Assembly: GCA_016303065.1 (NCBI GenBank)
Contig: JAEDMJ010000009.1
Span: 1-55,191 of the forward strand
Length of the DNA: 55,191 bases
Direction: 5' to 3'
Source of the DNA: Clostridiales bacterium
GTDB taxonomy: Bacteria; Bacillota; Clostridia; Oscillospirales; QAMX01
Position numbers and translations under genes: made by a program. The notes beneath the pieces are model-generated. The model was given only the letters and a program-made list of their open reading frames with translations. It was not told the origin of the DNA and did no database searches. Shown one piece after another: positions 7,865 to 16,562 of this stretch (position 1 is its first letter; the number at the start of each line of letters is the position of its first letter).

Positions 7865-9061
7865 TCAGCCGATGATTTTGCAAAGAGCCGCACCGAGCAC
7901 TCTTGCGGATTCAAGGGCTTCGGAGAGCGAGTTGCCGTTTGTTCCGACTTCGACAAGGAGCGCTCCGGGGCTTATCTCCTGGTTATAGCTGCTGTTGGTC
8001 AGAAGCATGGGGCGGGCGATGTCGGGGCAAAGGGCGTTCAGCTCGGTCTGGAGATGGACGCCGAGGCAGAGATTCTGCATCCAGCCCGGATGGGCGGCGC
8101 CGCCGGCGTCCGTTCCGACAATGAGGAGTATTTGGGCGGCGGAAACTCCGCCGTTGTCAACGGCAAGGCGGTAGCGCACGTTGCCCTCTGCGTTCAGCGC
8201 GTCCCGGTGGAGGTCGAGAACGATGGCTATGGAAGGGTCGTTTTCAAGCCACTTTTTCGCGGCGGCATAGGACTTTCCGTAAGCTCCGGTGTAGGACTCC
8301 GCGTCAAAGAGAGTGCGGTCGTGTATGACGCGGATTCCCGCCTTTTTCAGCGACGCGGCAAGCTCGTCTCCGACGCGGACGACGTTGTAGTCCGTGTCGA
8401 AGCAGCGGTCCCCCGCTTCGGTTTTGTAGCTGTCCAGTTCCGTGGGGAGATAGCACTCCGTGGAGTGAGTGTGGATTATTAAGACGGCGGGGTCTTCTCC
8501 GAGCGCTGGGGATTTTTTCTGCAGAGCGGAGATGTCGGGTGAGTAATAGGTGTTGTTTTTTATGTAGACGCCCCCGTATTCGAGATACCCCGAGCCGGAG
8601 CTTCCGCGGATCACCGTCGTTATGACATCGTCGGCGCTGTTGGGAACGGTGCTGGGAACGGCGGCGCCGGGGGCGCGGACGTTTGCCGCGGCAGGGGGGT
8701 AAACAGACTCGGAGGCGCCGCTCCCGGTCGGGAGGGAGGTTTCCGCCGGAGCTTCGGATGAATCTGCGGATGTTTCGGCGGGAAGCGAGCCTCCTAACTC
8801 GTCAAGCAGCAGCGCATGGGGCAGAGTGGAGCCGCTTTCCGCTTCGGCGTCCAGCTCGGAAGAGAGCAGGAGCGCGCTTACGGCGGGATCGGAAAATATG
8901 AGGGAAAGCCTGCCTTTCAGATTGATCGCCGCGAAAACAAGAGTTATTGCCGTCAGAAGTATGACCGTGGTGCGGACGGGACGGCGCCTGCGGGGCGGGT
9001 CCGGCTTGTCCGGGGCGTTTGCCGCGTTTTCCGGGCAGATTATCGAAGAATTCTTTTCCAT
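7865..9061 (-). CDS. spoIIP: Stage II sporulation protein P (peptidoglycan amidase)
   Basis: This 398-residue membrane protein belongs to the SpoIIP family. With SpoIID and SpoIIM it forms the DMP machine that degrades septal peptidoglycan to drive engulfment of the forespore. An N-terminal transmembrane helix (about residues 28-48, after RRRRP) is followed by a variable Ala/Ser/Pro-rich region. The C-terminal amidase/endopeptidase domain carries the zinc-binding and catalytic motifs LIIHTHSTECY, IVLDLHRDA and LLVEVGTNGNSLSEAL. The Shine-Dalgarno AAGGAGG lies about 13 bp before the ATG. It follows gpr at 70 bp spacing, a conserved clostridial gpr-spoIIP pair. Confidence 0.95.
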   Translation of the reverse strand: MEKNSSIICPENAANAPDKPDPPRRRRPVRTTVILLTAITLVFAAINLKGRLSLIFSDPAVSALLLSSELDAEAESGSTLPHALLLDELGGSLPAETSADSSEAPAETSLPTGSGASESVYPPAAANVRAPGAAVPSTVPNSADDVITTVIRGSSGSGYLEYGGVYIKNNTYYSPDISALQKKSPALGEDPAVLIIHTHSTECYLPTELDSYKTEAGDRCFDTDYNVVRVGDELAASLKKAGIRVIHDRTLFDAESYTGAYGKSYAAAKKWLENDPSIAIVLDLHRDALNAEGNVRYRLAVDNGGVSAAQILLIVGTDAGGAAHPGWMQNLCLGVHLQTELNALCPDIARPMLLTNSSYNQEISPGALLVEVGTNGNSLSEALESARVLGAALCKIIG

Positions 9062-9130
9062 CCTGAAGATGAGACCTCCTTATGTGCGGATTTGCGTTCA
9101 CAGTTATATATATGTGCGGGGCCGGACGGT

Positions 9131-10015
9131 CTATGACAGCAGAAGTTCGATGTCGGAAATCCCGAGAGAGGGCTGGAACGCAAGATTGAGCCCAAGGGAA
9201 ACTGCCTTTGAACACTCTCTTGAAAGACTGTCTATTTCCTTGGGCGTGACGAAGAAGTTTTCCCGGACCAGCTCCGCCGCGGCAGTCTCGTCAAGCCCGA
9301 GGCTGCCGGCAATTCCGGCCAGCATGGTTTTCGCATCGACGACGGTGGGGACGCCGACGGAAATACAGGGGACGCCGATGCTTTTGCGGCTTATCTCGAA
9401 ACGGTGGTTTCCGACTCCGGAGCCGGGCGTTACGCCTGTGTCGGAGATCTGAACGCTGCGGCAGAGCCCGCCGTGGCTGTGGGAGGCAAGGGAATCTATG
9501 AGCACGCAGGCGCAGACGGGGACCTTTGAAATTATTCCGCAGATCGTCTCTGCGCTTTCGATGCCGGTTGACCCGAGGACTCCGGGCTCAATGACGGCCA
9601 CGGGGCGCATTCCCTCAAACCTTTCCGGAACATTCCTGAGAAGGTGCCTTGTGGCTATGACGCCTTCTGCGCTCTGGGGGCCGATGCAGTCGGAAGTGAT
9701 GCGGCGGTTTCCGAGTCCGGCGACAAGGATGGGGGTGTTTTCGCATCCGGAGGGCAAAAGCGGTTTTACGGTTTCCGCAACGGCGCGGGCACAGCGGTGC
9801 AGAGCGCCCTCTTCGCGGCGGATGAGGGGCGAAATGTCAAGCGTCGTATACCGTCCCACGGGCTTTGAAAGAAGCCTTGCCGCGTCGATGCTTGCAATCC
9901 TCACTTCTTCTGCGGATATTCCGCATACGGTCCTCACGGAGCTTTCGACGCCGGAAAGCTCTTCTGCGTGAAGGTCGCGCGCTTCTGCGGCCATGTCTGT
10001 TCTGCGTGCAAACAT
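9131..10015 (-). CDS. gpr: Germination protease GPR (spore SASP endopeptidase)
   Basis: This 294-residue enzyme of peptidase family A25 degrades small acid-soluble spore proteins during germination. It is made as a zymogen in the forespore. The N-terminus FARRTDMAAEARDLHAEE is the typical pro-sequence, whose removal activates the enzyme. Downstream motifs include LVAGLGNRRITSDCIGPQ, then VIEPGVLGSTGIES, VLIDSLASHSHGGLCRSVQISDTGVTPGSGVGNHR and GVPTVVDAKTM. A longer in-frame ORF would start at 10036, but ATG 10015 has AGGAGG 5 bp upstream and gives the canonical N-terminus. It is followed by spoIIP. Divergent from gerA. Confidence 0.96.
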   Translation of the reverse strand: MFARRTDMAAEARDLHAEELSGVESSVRTVCGISAEEVRIASIDAARLLSKPVGRYTTLDISPLIRREEGALHRCARAVAETVKPLLPSGCENTPILVAGLGNRRITSDCIGPQSAEGVIATRHLLRNVPERFEGMRPVAVIEPGVLGSTGIESAETICGIISKVPVCACVLIDSLASHSHGGLCRSVQISDTGVTPGSGVGNHRFEISRKSIGVPCISVGVPTVVDAKTMLAGIAGSLGLDETAAAELVRENFFVTPKEIDSLSRECSKAVSLGLNLAFQPSLGISDIELLLS

Positions 10016-10119
10016 ATTTTCCTCCTGAACAATCAATTTGTTTTATTATTTATGTTCTTTCCGCGCCTTATTCGGGTGCGGCGAATATTTGAAAGCGCAG
10101 AGGAACAAAATAATAAAAA

Positions 10120-11589
10120 ATGCGAGGGGTGGAAATATTGAGCTCCGGAAATGCGGTAACGGGAGATCCGAAAAAGGACTTTGAATTATTCAAAAATATG
10201 TTCGCCGAGGATGCGGCTTTCGTGGGAAGGGAGCTTTTTGACGGGAGCGGGGGGCTTGTCTGCGCGGTGTTTTTCTTCAACGGCATGGCAAACGGCCTTC
10301 TTGCTTCGGAGAGCATTGTCGAACCGATTGCCCGAAGGGTGGAAAAAGGCGGAGAGGTCACGGCTGACAGCATATTCCGTATCGTGACGAACATTGAGCT
10401 GAAAAAAGAGACGGACCCGGAAAAGCTTGCCGCCGCGGCGATGTACGGCGACGCGGTGGTGCTGGTGCGCGGAGGCGCGCTGGTCGCGGGAACAAAGGAC
10501 TGGGAAAAAAGGGGAATAACGGAACCCCAGGGCGAAACGGTGATCCGCGGGCCGAGAGAGGGTTTTATTGAATCGGCGCTGGACAATGTGAGCATGATTC
10601 GCAGAAGGCTCAAAACGAAGGATCTCCGCGTGGAGAAGCTTGAGTTCGGAGAATATACCAAAACCAGCGCGTATATGTGCAGCATACGGGGGATCGCGGA
10701 TGAAAAAGTCCGGAGCGAGCTGAAACGGCGCATTGCCGAAATTCCGGTCCGGGACATACTGGATTCAAACTACCTTGCCGAGCAGATAAGGGACAATAAG
10801 CACAGCCCGTTCAAGACCGTCGGCGTCACGGAGCGCCCGGACACGGTGGCTTCAAGGCTTTTGGAGGGACGGACCGCGCTCGTCGTGGACGGAACTCCGT
10901 GCGTTGTGACTATGCCTTACCTTTTTATCGAAAATTTTCAGTCGGGAGAAGACTATTACACCGGATTTATTTTTGCATCTATAAACAGGCTGATACGTTT
11001 TGCCGGATTTCTGATATCCGCCCTGACTCCTGCGTTCTATATATCCGTTGTCAATTACCATCAGGAAATGCTGCCGACGGTCATGCTGCTCAGCATATCC
11101 AAGAGCCGCCAGGGGGTGCCGTTTCCGACAATTGTTGAGCTTTTGCTGCTTCTTGCGGCTTTTGACATACTGCGGGAAGCAAGCCTTCGGATGTCGAACA
11201 ACATCGGACAGGCGCTCTCCATCGTCGGCGCGCTGATAATCGGCCAGGCGGCGGTGGAGGCGAAGTTCGTCAGCGCGCCCGTGGTGATAATCGTCGCGCT
11301 GGCAGGGACGACTTCGATGCTTGCTGCACCTTTGACGGGGGGACTGATTTGTGTGCGGATATTTATGGTCGTTCTGACTTCGGTGTTCGGCATGACGGGG
11401 TTTGCCGTGGGGACCGTCGCCGTGACGGCGCACCTTTGCGCCATGGACTCCTTCGGCGTGCCTTATCTCTCCCTTGAAAAGACAAGGCGGGGAAAAGCGC
11501 CGGACGCTTTCGTGAGAAAACGCTGGGGAACACTAAGGTACAGAAAACTTTTCAGAGGCGGGGGAGACATCGATGCGGGGACGCGGTAA
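10120..11589 (+). CDS. Spore germination receptor A subunit (GerA/GerKA family)
   Basis: This protein of up to 489 residues belongs to the GerAA/GerKA family. Together with B and C subunits in the inner spore membrane it senses nutrient germinants and starts germination. Family motifs include ELFDGSGGLVCAVFFFNGM near the start, VIRGPREGFIESALDNVSMIRRRL, TSAYMCSIRGIAD, DILDSNYLAEQIRD, TVASRLLEGRTALVVDGTP and FIENFQSGEDYY. About five membrane segments follow from residue 290. The start is uncertain: ATG 10120 lacks a well-placed Shine-Dalgarno. TTG 10138 has AGGGGTGG 5 bp ahead and would give 483 residues. The end overlaps the C-subunit gene by 17 nt. Confidence 0.94.
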   Translation: MRGVEILSSGNAVTGDPKKDFELFKNMFAEDAAFVGRELFDGSGGLVCAVFFFNGMANGLLASESIVEPIARRVEKGGEVTADSIFRIVTNIELKKETDPEKLAAAAMYGDAVVLVRGGALVAGTKDWEKRGITEPQGETVIRGPREGFIESALDNVSMIRRRLKTKDLRVEKLEFGEYTKTSAYMCSIRGIADEKVRSELKRRIAEIPVRDILDSNYLAEQIRDNKHSPFKTVGVTERPDTVASRLLEGRTALVVDGTPCVVTMPYLFIENFQSGEDYYTGFIFASINRLIRFAGFLISALTPAFYISVVNYHQEMLPTVMLLSISKSRQGVPFPTIVELLLLLAAFDILREASLRMSNNIGQALSIVGALIIGQAAVEAKFVSAPVVIIVALAGTTSMLAAPLTGGLICVRIFMVVLTSVFGMTGFAVGTVAVTAHLCAMDSFGVPYLSLEKTRRGKAPDAFVRKRWGTLRYRKLFRGGGDIDAGTR

Positions 11590-12715
11590 GCTTTTGGCAA
11601 TCGCCGTGCTCACGGCGGCGACCGTGCTTTCCGGCTGCGGCGGACTGTCGGAAATTGAGGAGCTGATCGTCGTGTCGGGGGCGGCCATCGATTACGACGG
11701 CAGGGAGTATACCGTCACAGCGGAGATCATCGACCTTCAGCGGGGAAGCCAGGAGACGGCTTACAAGACTTTTTACCTGGAATCAAAGGGCGAAAGCATT
11801 TCGCAGGCGGTGTCGCGCATGAGCCAAACGACGGGAAAGGAGCTTTACTGGGGACACGCTTCGGTTTTCATAATAAGCCGGGATGTCGCGCAGAATTCGC
11901 TTGTCCCGGTGCTGGAGTGGTTTTTGCACGACACTTTGGCGGCGTTTTCCTCGATGGTCGTTCTTTCGAACACGGAGAACGCCTCGGACATTTACAATTA
12001 TGTGTCGCCGACGGAGAACAGCGTCAGCTTTGCCCTTGAAAAAATAATGACAAATTACTCCTCCCGGGAGGAAAGGGGCTCTGCGGCGGTGTTTGAGATG
12101 ATCGACAAATGCGGGGCGCAGGGGGTTGCCACTCTTATCCCGGTCATCTCGGGGGTTCGGAGCGGAGACGAAACCGTCATTGCGATTGACGGGCTGGCCG
12201 TGTTCGCTTCGGAAAGGCTCAGCGGGATTTACGGTCCGGAGGACTCCGAAATTCTCCGGATGTTTCTCGGAAGCCACAGCGAGAACGTGATGTCGGTGGA
12301 TACGGGGAAGGAGACCGTGCATTTCCACTGCGGGAAGATCAAAACCGACCGCAAAGCCTTCTGTGAAGACGGACGGCTGAGGATTGAGCTGAAGCTTGAA
12401 GTCGAACTGAAGATCGTCGACGTGGACGGGAACGCCGGAGAGCTTGACGAAGCCTTTATGAAAAGGTTTTCCAAAGGCGCGGAGGAATACCTTGTCAGCG
12501 AGGGAAGACGGGTCGTCGGGATTGATATGGAGGATTTCGGATCGGACGTGCTTGGGATCGGACAGCTTCTCGAGAGGACAAAACCGAAGCTCTGGGACGA
12601 AATAAAAGACGGCTGGCGGGACATCTACAAGGGCGGAGAACTGGATATAGAGGTCAGAACGGCGGTCGGACAGAGCGGGGAGGCGTCGAAGACGCTGACC
12701 ATTGCATCGGAATAG
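11573..12715 (+). CDS. Spore germination receptor C subunit (Ger(x)C family lipoprotein)
   Basis: This 380-residue protein is the lipoprotein C subunit of a GerA-type nutrient receptor. The signal peptide KLLAIAVLTAATVLSGC has a clear lipobox (LSGC). The body shows Ger(x)C patterns: an early EIEELIVVSGAAIDYD, the KTFYLESKGESISQAVSRMSQTTGKELYWGHASVFIIS block, and a C-terminal domain near GRRVVGIDMEDFGSDVLGIGQLL. It overlaps the A-subunit gene by 17 nt, so they are co-translated. The operon order A-C-small ORF-B differs from the textbook A-B-C order of Bacillus gerA. Confidence 0.93.
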   Translation: MRGRGKLLAIAVLTAATVLSGCGGLSEIEELIVVSGAAIDYDGREYTVTAEIIDLQRGSQETAYKTFYLESKGESISQAVSRMSQTTGKELYWGHASVFIISRDVAQNSLVPVLEWFLHDTLAAFSSMVVLSNTENASDIYNYVSPTENSVSFALEKIMTNYSSREERGSAAVFEMIDKCGAQGVATLIPVISGVRSGDETVIAIDGLAVFASERLSGIYGPEDSEILRMFLGSHSENVMSVDTGKETVHFHCGKIKTDRKAFCEDGRLRIELKLEVELKIVDVDGNAGELDEAFMKRFSKGAEEYLVSEGRRVVGIDMEDFGSDVLGIGQLLERTKPKLWDEIKDGWRDIYKGGELDIEVRTAVGQSGEASKTLTIASE

Positions 12716-12728
12716 GACGGAAGGAAAA

Positions 12729-12887
12729 ATGACGGTTTACTATATTCTTGTGTTTTGCGGACTTGCGGCGGCGGAATTCGTCCGCATACGCGGCAATAAA
12801 CGCACGCTTACCGTTTGGTGCCTTTTGTGCGCGGCGGCGGGCGCGCTTTGGGCGGTATGGCTGGCGGGGGTGAACTTTTCCGCATGA
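12729..12887 (+). CDS. Small membrane protein in the ger operon (52 aa)
   Basis: This 52-residue ORF lies between the C and B germination genes. It has two hydrophobic helices: about residues 3-18 (YYILVFCGLAAAEFV) and 28-48 (VWCLLCAAAGALWAVWLA), joined by a basic loop RIRGNKR. AAGGA precedes the ATG at 12729. Its stop codon overlaps the start of the B-subunit gene (ATGA at 12884-12887), so it is translated as part of the operon. It has no family that I recognise. Tiny membrane proteins such as GerD/GerY-type partners have been reported with other receptors, but any link here is inference. Confidence 0.7.
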   Translation: MTVYYILVFCGLAAAEFVRIRGNKRTLTVWCLLCAAAGALWAVWLAGVNFSA

Positions 12888-13990
12888 GAAGTGAGTTTTC
12901 GACGGAAAAAGACGCCCGGACGCTGACGGCGCTCTTTATGCTTTCGACCGCGCTTATTATCGGCGGAACGGCGGAGAACCCGTCGCGGAGCTGGCTTTCG
13001 CTTGTGCTGTCGCTGGCCGCGGCCGTTCCGCTCATATTCCTTTGGACGCGCATTCTCGGAACCTTTCCGGAAAAGGACCTTTTTGGGATATTTGACGAGG
13101 CTTTCGGCAAAAGGGAGGGAAAGCTTTTTGCCGGGCTTACGGGCGCTTACGCATTTTTGACGGCGGTATGGACTCTTGGAACCTATTCGAGCTTCGTGAC
13201 GATCCTTTCGAGCCGGGAATTTGACAAAACCCTTCCGGCGCTTCTGGTGGCTGCCGCCGGGGCGGTAATTGCGGGGGCCGGATTTCGCGCCGTTTCGGGG
13301 ACGGGGAGAATTTTTTTTGCGGTTAGAATGGCGTTCCTGGTGCTGACGCTGACGATGAGTCTGCTGAGCATTGATTTTTCGGCTTTTCCGCTTCCGCTTT
13401 TCGGGAAGGACCCTGCCTCGGTGTTTTCCGGCGCGCTGTCCGTTTCGATGATGCCCTTCGGAGAGGTGCTGGTCATTCTCGGCGCGCTTCCGCCTCCGGC
13501 AAAGGGCGAAAAACGCTCGCGCGGAATTGCGGCCGGAGCTTTGATCGTGTTCTTTGCGCTTTTGGCCGTGTTTTTGAGAAACGTGCTTATGCTTGGGGAG
13601 CGGAGCATGGACAATCTCTATTTTCACTCGCCGTATGCCCTGAGGATATTCGGCATCGGGTCTTTCTTTCAGAGAATGGAGATTCTGATCTCGGCGACGG
13701 ACATGATCGTGGACACTCTTCGCTTCACGGTCTGCATTTTCTGCGTCGGAAGATCGGCCGCAAAGTGCTTGGGGCTGGACGAACACGCCGTTATCACCGT
13801 TCCGGCCGCCGCCGCGGTTTTTGCCCTGTCGGAGATGATGCTTGCAAACGGTCAGGCAGTGTCTGTTTTTCGGGAGATGAACAAGTATATTTCGCTTCCG
13901 TTTTGCGTCGGTATCCCGCTTGTCTGCGGAATTGCGCTGTTTTTTCAGGGAAGAAAGCGCAAAGAAGGAAACTTGCCGTTGAAATCCTGA
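12884..13990 (+). CDS. Spore germination receptor B subunit (GerB/GerKB-type permease)
   Basis: This 368-residue protein with about ten hydrophobic helices resembles the GerAB/GerKB family, a branch of the amino acid/polyamine transporter superfamily that forms the germinant-sensing subunit. An upstream in-frame start at 12815 would extend it, but ATG 12884 overlaps the stop of the preceding small gene by 4 nt and gives the expected length and N-terminus (EFSTEKDARTLTALFMLSTALIIGG). The sequence is divergent; the identification rests on length, hydropathy and operon position as much as on motifs. Confidence 0.88.
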   Translation: MRSEFSTEKDARTLTALFMLSTALIIGGTAENPSRSWLSLVLSLAAAVPLIFLWTRILGTFPEKDLFGIFDEAFGKREGKLFAGLTGAYAFLTAVWTLGTYSSFVTILSSREFDKTLPALLVAAAGAVIAGAGFRAVSGTGRIFFAVRMAFLVLTLTMSLLSIDFSAFPLPLFGKDPASVFSGALSVSMMPFGEVLVILGALPPPAKGEKRSRGIAAGALIVFFALLAVFLRNVLMLGERSMDNLYFHSPYALRIFGIGSFFQRMEILISATDMIVDTLRFTVCIFCVGRSAAKCLGLDEHAVITVPAAAAVFALSEMMLANGQAVSVFREMNKYISLPFCVGIPLVCGIALFFQGRKRKEGNLPLKS

Positions 13991-14007
13991 GACCAATGGA
14001 ATATAAT
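13979..14007 (+). promoter_or_regulatory. SigA-type promoter of murD
   Basis: TTGAAA (13979-13984), overlapping the end of the germination gene, is followed after 17 bp by TATAAT (14002-14007). It is 38 bp before the murD ATG. This separates murD from the sporulation operon transcriptionally. Confidence 0.75.
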
Positions 14008-14044
14008 ATATAGTTAGTGATTTCTGTTTGGTTCGGAGGAGTAT

Positions 14045-15430
14045 ATGGACAGCTTCAAGAGATATTTTTCATCGCAGAAGGGGAGAAAGGTCGCCGTTGT
14101 CGGAATGGGGATAAGCAATCTTCCCCTGACGGAACTTCTGACGGAGTTCGGCGCGGTTGTTTCCGTATACGACAAAAAGTCTCCGAAAGAGCTGGGAGAG
14201 AGGGCGGAGGCCCTTGAGAAAAAGGGCGTGCGCTTTGTTTTCGGAGAAGACTATCTGGAAAACATAGAAGAAAAGCTTATATTCAGAACTCCGGGGCTTC
14301 TGCCGACGGCGCCTGCCCTTGTCCGTGCGGCGGAATCCGGCGCGGTTATAACCTCGGAGATGGAGCTGTTTTACGAGCTTTGCCCTGCGAAGCTGATAGG
14401 CATAACGGGGAGCGACGGAAAGACGACAACGTCTACGCTTATTGCGGAAATGCTGAAAGCGGAGGGGTATCGCGTCTGGCTCGGCGGAAATATCGGGACG
14501 CCGCTTTTGAACCTGATCCCACAGATGTCGGAAAGCGACATCTGCGTTACGGAGCTTTCCTCTTTCCAGCTTATGGACATGAAGCGTTCGCCGGACATCG
14601 CCGTCGTCACTAACCTTGCGCCGAATCACCTTGACAAGCACTCTTCCATGGAAGAATATGCCAGGGCGAAAACGAATATCTTCCGTCACCAGTCGGAAAA
14701 GGGAATTCTTGTCACGAATGCGGACTGCGGCGCCACGGCAGAGCTTGCCCGGGAAGCTTCCGGCGAGCTGAGGCTTTTTTCGCGGCGCGAAAGAAAGGAA
14801 AACGGAATTTTTCTGTCTGACGGAGAAATCGTCTCATCAATCGGGAATAAAGAGAAAACTCTCTTTCCCATATCGGAAATAAAAATTCCGGGAATGCACA
14901 ATGTCGAAAACTATATGACGGCCTGCGCCGCGGTTTACGACCTGTGCGGAACGGATGCAATGCGGAAAGTCGCGCGGGAGTTCGGCGGAGTTGAAAACCG
15001 GCTCGAGTTTGTGAGAGAGCTCCGGGGAGTGAAGTATTACAACTCGTCGATAGACTCATCTCCGTCGCGGACGACTGCGGCTCTCGGCGTTTTCGGAGAA
15101 AAGGTCATCATAATCGTCGGCGGAAGCGACAAGCACATTTCCTTTGACTCTCTCGGGGACACCCTCTGTCAAAAGGCAAAAGCCGTTATTCTTGCGGGGC
15201 AGACTGGGGAGAAGATCGCCCGGGCCGTCAGAAACAGCCGCTTTTTTGAGACGGAAGCTCCGGCGATCGTCGATGCGGGAAGCGTCGTCAGCGCAGTTGG
15301 CGAAGCGGCAAAGCTGGCCGGGGAAGGCGACGTCGTGCTTCTGAGCCCGGCGTGCGCCTCGTTCGATGCGTTCAAAAATTTCGAGGAACGGGGAAAAGTT
15401 TTCAAAAAAGCCGTGCTTTCACTTGAATAG
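14045..15430 (+). CDS. murD: UDP-N-acetylmuramoyl-L-alanine--D-glutamate ligase
   Basis: This 461-residue ATP-dependent ligase adds D-glutamate to UDP-MurNAc-L-Ala in cytoplasmic peptidoglycan precursor synthesis. It has the N-terminal Rossmann-like domain with VAVVGMGISNLPLTELL. The Mur ligase P-loop is GITGSDGKTTTSTLI (about residues 118-132), followed by TELSSFQLMDM, VTNLAPNHLDKH, and the C-terminal NRLEFV ... YNSSIDSSPSRTTAAL and IVGGSDKH. Length is typical. The Shine-Dalgarno GGAGG is 4 bp before the ATG. Followed by ddl and murI, it forms a cell-wall cluster in which MurI supplies the D-glutamate that MurD uses. Confidence 0.97.
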   Translation: MDSFKRYFSSQKGRKVAVVGMGISNLPLTELLTEFGAVVSVYDKKSPKELGERAEALEKKGVRFVFGEDYLENIEEKLIFRTPGLLPTAPALVRAAESGAVITSEMELFYELCPAKLIGITGSDGKTTTSTLIAEMLKAEGYRVWLGGNIGTPLLNLIPQMSESDICVTELSSFQLMDMKRSPDIAVVTNLAPNHLDKHSSMEEYARAKTNIFRHQSEKGILVTNADCGATAELAREASGELRLFSRRERKENGIFLSDGEIVSSIGNKEKTLFPISEIKIPGMHNVENYMTACAAVYDLCGTDAMRKVAREFGGVENRLEFVRELRGVKYYNSSIDSSPSRTTAALGVFGEKVIIIVGGSDKHISFDSLGDTLCQKAKAVILAGQTGEKIARAVRNSRFFETEAPAIVDAGSVVSAVGEAAKLAGEGDVVLLSPACASFDAFKNFEERGKVFKKAVLSLE

Positions 15431-15433
15431 CGA

Positions 15434-15462
15434 TTGTATTTCGGGTTCTTGTGTGATATAAT
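15434..15462 (+). promoter_or_regulatory. SigA-type promoter of ddl
   Basis: TTGTAT (15434-15439) is followed after 17 bp by TATAAT (15457-15462), preceded by TGTGA (extended -10-like). It lies 33 bp before the ddl start, just after the murD stop. Confidence 0.75.
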
Positions 15463-15494
15463 ATTCTTTATGTAATCTGAAAGGACTGAACTGT

Positions 15495-16562
15495 TTGAAA
15501 GTTCTTGTAATATTCGGCGGAGTGTCTCCGGAACACGATGTTTCGCGGGCGTCCGCGGCGTCGGTGCTCAGAAACATCGACCGTGAAAAGTTCTCCGTAA
15601 CGGCGGTCGGAATCACAAAAAAGGGCAGATGGCTTTTGACGGACGCCTCTCCCGAGGCCGTTGAGGACGGCTCGTGGGAGGACGGCGACGTGAAAGACGT
15701 CCTGTATTCTCCGGCGAGGGATGGGCTCGGCGGATTTTACATAGACGGAAAAAGGTATCTTCCGGACGTCGTTTTCCCCGTGCTCCACGGGGAAAACGGA
15801 GAGGACGGACGGCTTCAGGGAATGCTTTCGCTGGCCGGGATACCCTTTGTCGGCTGCGGGACCGCTTCGGCTGCGGTCTGCATGGACAAAGCGTTTACAA
15901 AACAGGTCTGCGCTTCCGCAGGCATCCCCATGGCCGACTGGATTTTTGTCACAGCGGATGAAGTTTTTGAATCAGTCGGGCTTGCCGTGGAAAGAACGGA
16001 GAAAAAATTCAGCTATCCGGTGTTTGTCAAACCTGCAAACACCGGGTCGTCGGTCGGCGTGTCAAAAGCCGGAAACCGGAAGGAGCTTGTCTGCGCTCTG
16101 GGCGAAGCGGCAAAGTACGACGGACGCATACTTGTGGAGGAATATATCGACGGAAGGGAGCTTGAGGTCGCGGTTCTCGGAAACGGCAAAGCGGAGGCTT
16201 CCGGCGTTGGGGAGATACTCCCTTCAAGGGACTTTTATTCCTATGAGGCGAAGTACGTCGACGGAACCAGCGGGCTCGTCTTCGATCCGGAGCTTCCGGA
16301 GGGGAAGGCGGAAGAACTCCGGAAAACCGCCCTGCGCGTGTTTGCGCTTTTGGACTGCCGGGGGCTTTCAAGGGTCGATTTCTTTCTCAGAAAAAGCGAC
16401 AATGCCGTGATCTTCAACGAGATAAACACGCTTCCGGGTTTTACCGGCATCAGCATGTATCCGAAGCTTTTTGCAAAATGCGGTATTCCCTACGGCGAGC
16501 TCATAACGAGAATAATCATGCTGGCCGCGGAAGAGCGCGGGCTGAGAGGCGAAAATGGATAA
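15495..16562 (+). CDS. ddl: D-alanine--D-alanine ligase
   Basis: This 355-residue ATP-grasp enzyme makes the D-Ala-D-Ala dipeptide of peptidoglycan. Motifs: VIFGGVSPEHDVSRASA at the N-terminus, the substrate loop HGENGEDGRLQGMLSLAGIPFVGC, KPANTGSSVGVSK, EEYIDGRELEVAVLGN, and the C-terminal metal/phosphate site FNEINTLPGFTGISMYPKL. The start is TTG at 15495, with GAAAGGA 9 bp upstream. The end overlaps murI by 8 nt. I read DGRLQG in place of VDGxxQG. The active-site Tyr/Phe position that separates D-Ala-D-Ala from D-Ala-D-Lac ligases was not assigned. Confidence 0.95.
   Translation: MKVLVIFGGVSPEHDVSRASAASVLRNIDREKFSVTAVGITKKGRWLLTDASPEAVEDGSWEDGDVKDVLYSPARDGLGGFYIDGKRYLPDVVFPVLHGENGEDGRLQGMLSLAGIPFVGCGTASAAVCMDKAFTKQVCASAGIPMADWIFVTADEVFESVGLAVERTEKKFSYPVFVKPANTGSSVGVSKAGNRKELVCALGEAAKYDGRILVEEYIDGRELEVAVLGNGKAEASGVGEILPSRDFYSYEAKYVDGTSGLVFDPELPEGKAEELRKTALRVFALLDCRGLSRVDFFLRKSDNAVIFNEINTLPGFTGISMYPKLFAKCGIPYGELITRIIMLAAEERGLRGENG

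Noticed and set aside
10016..10036. Longer start of gpr at 10036
   Set aside because: The extra residues include the Shine-Dalgarno, and ATG 10015 gives the canonical GPR pro-sequence.
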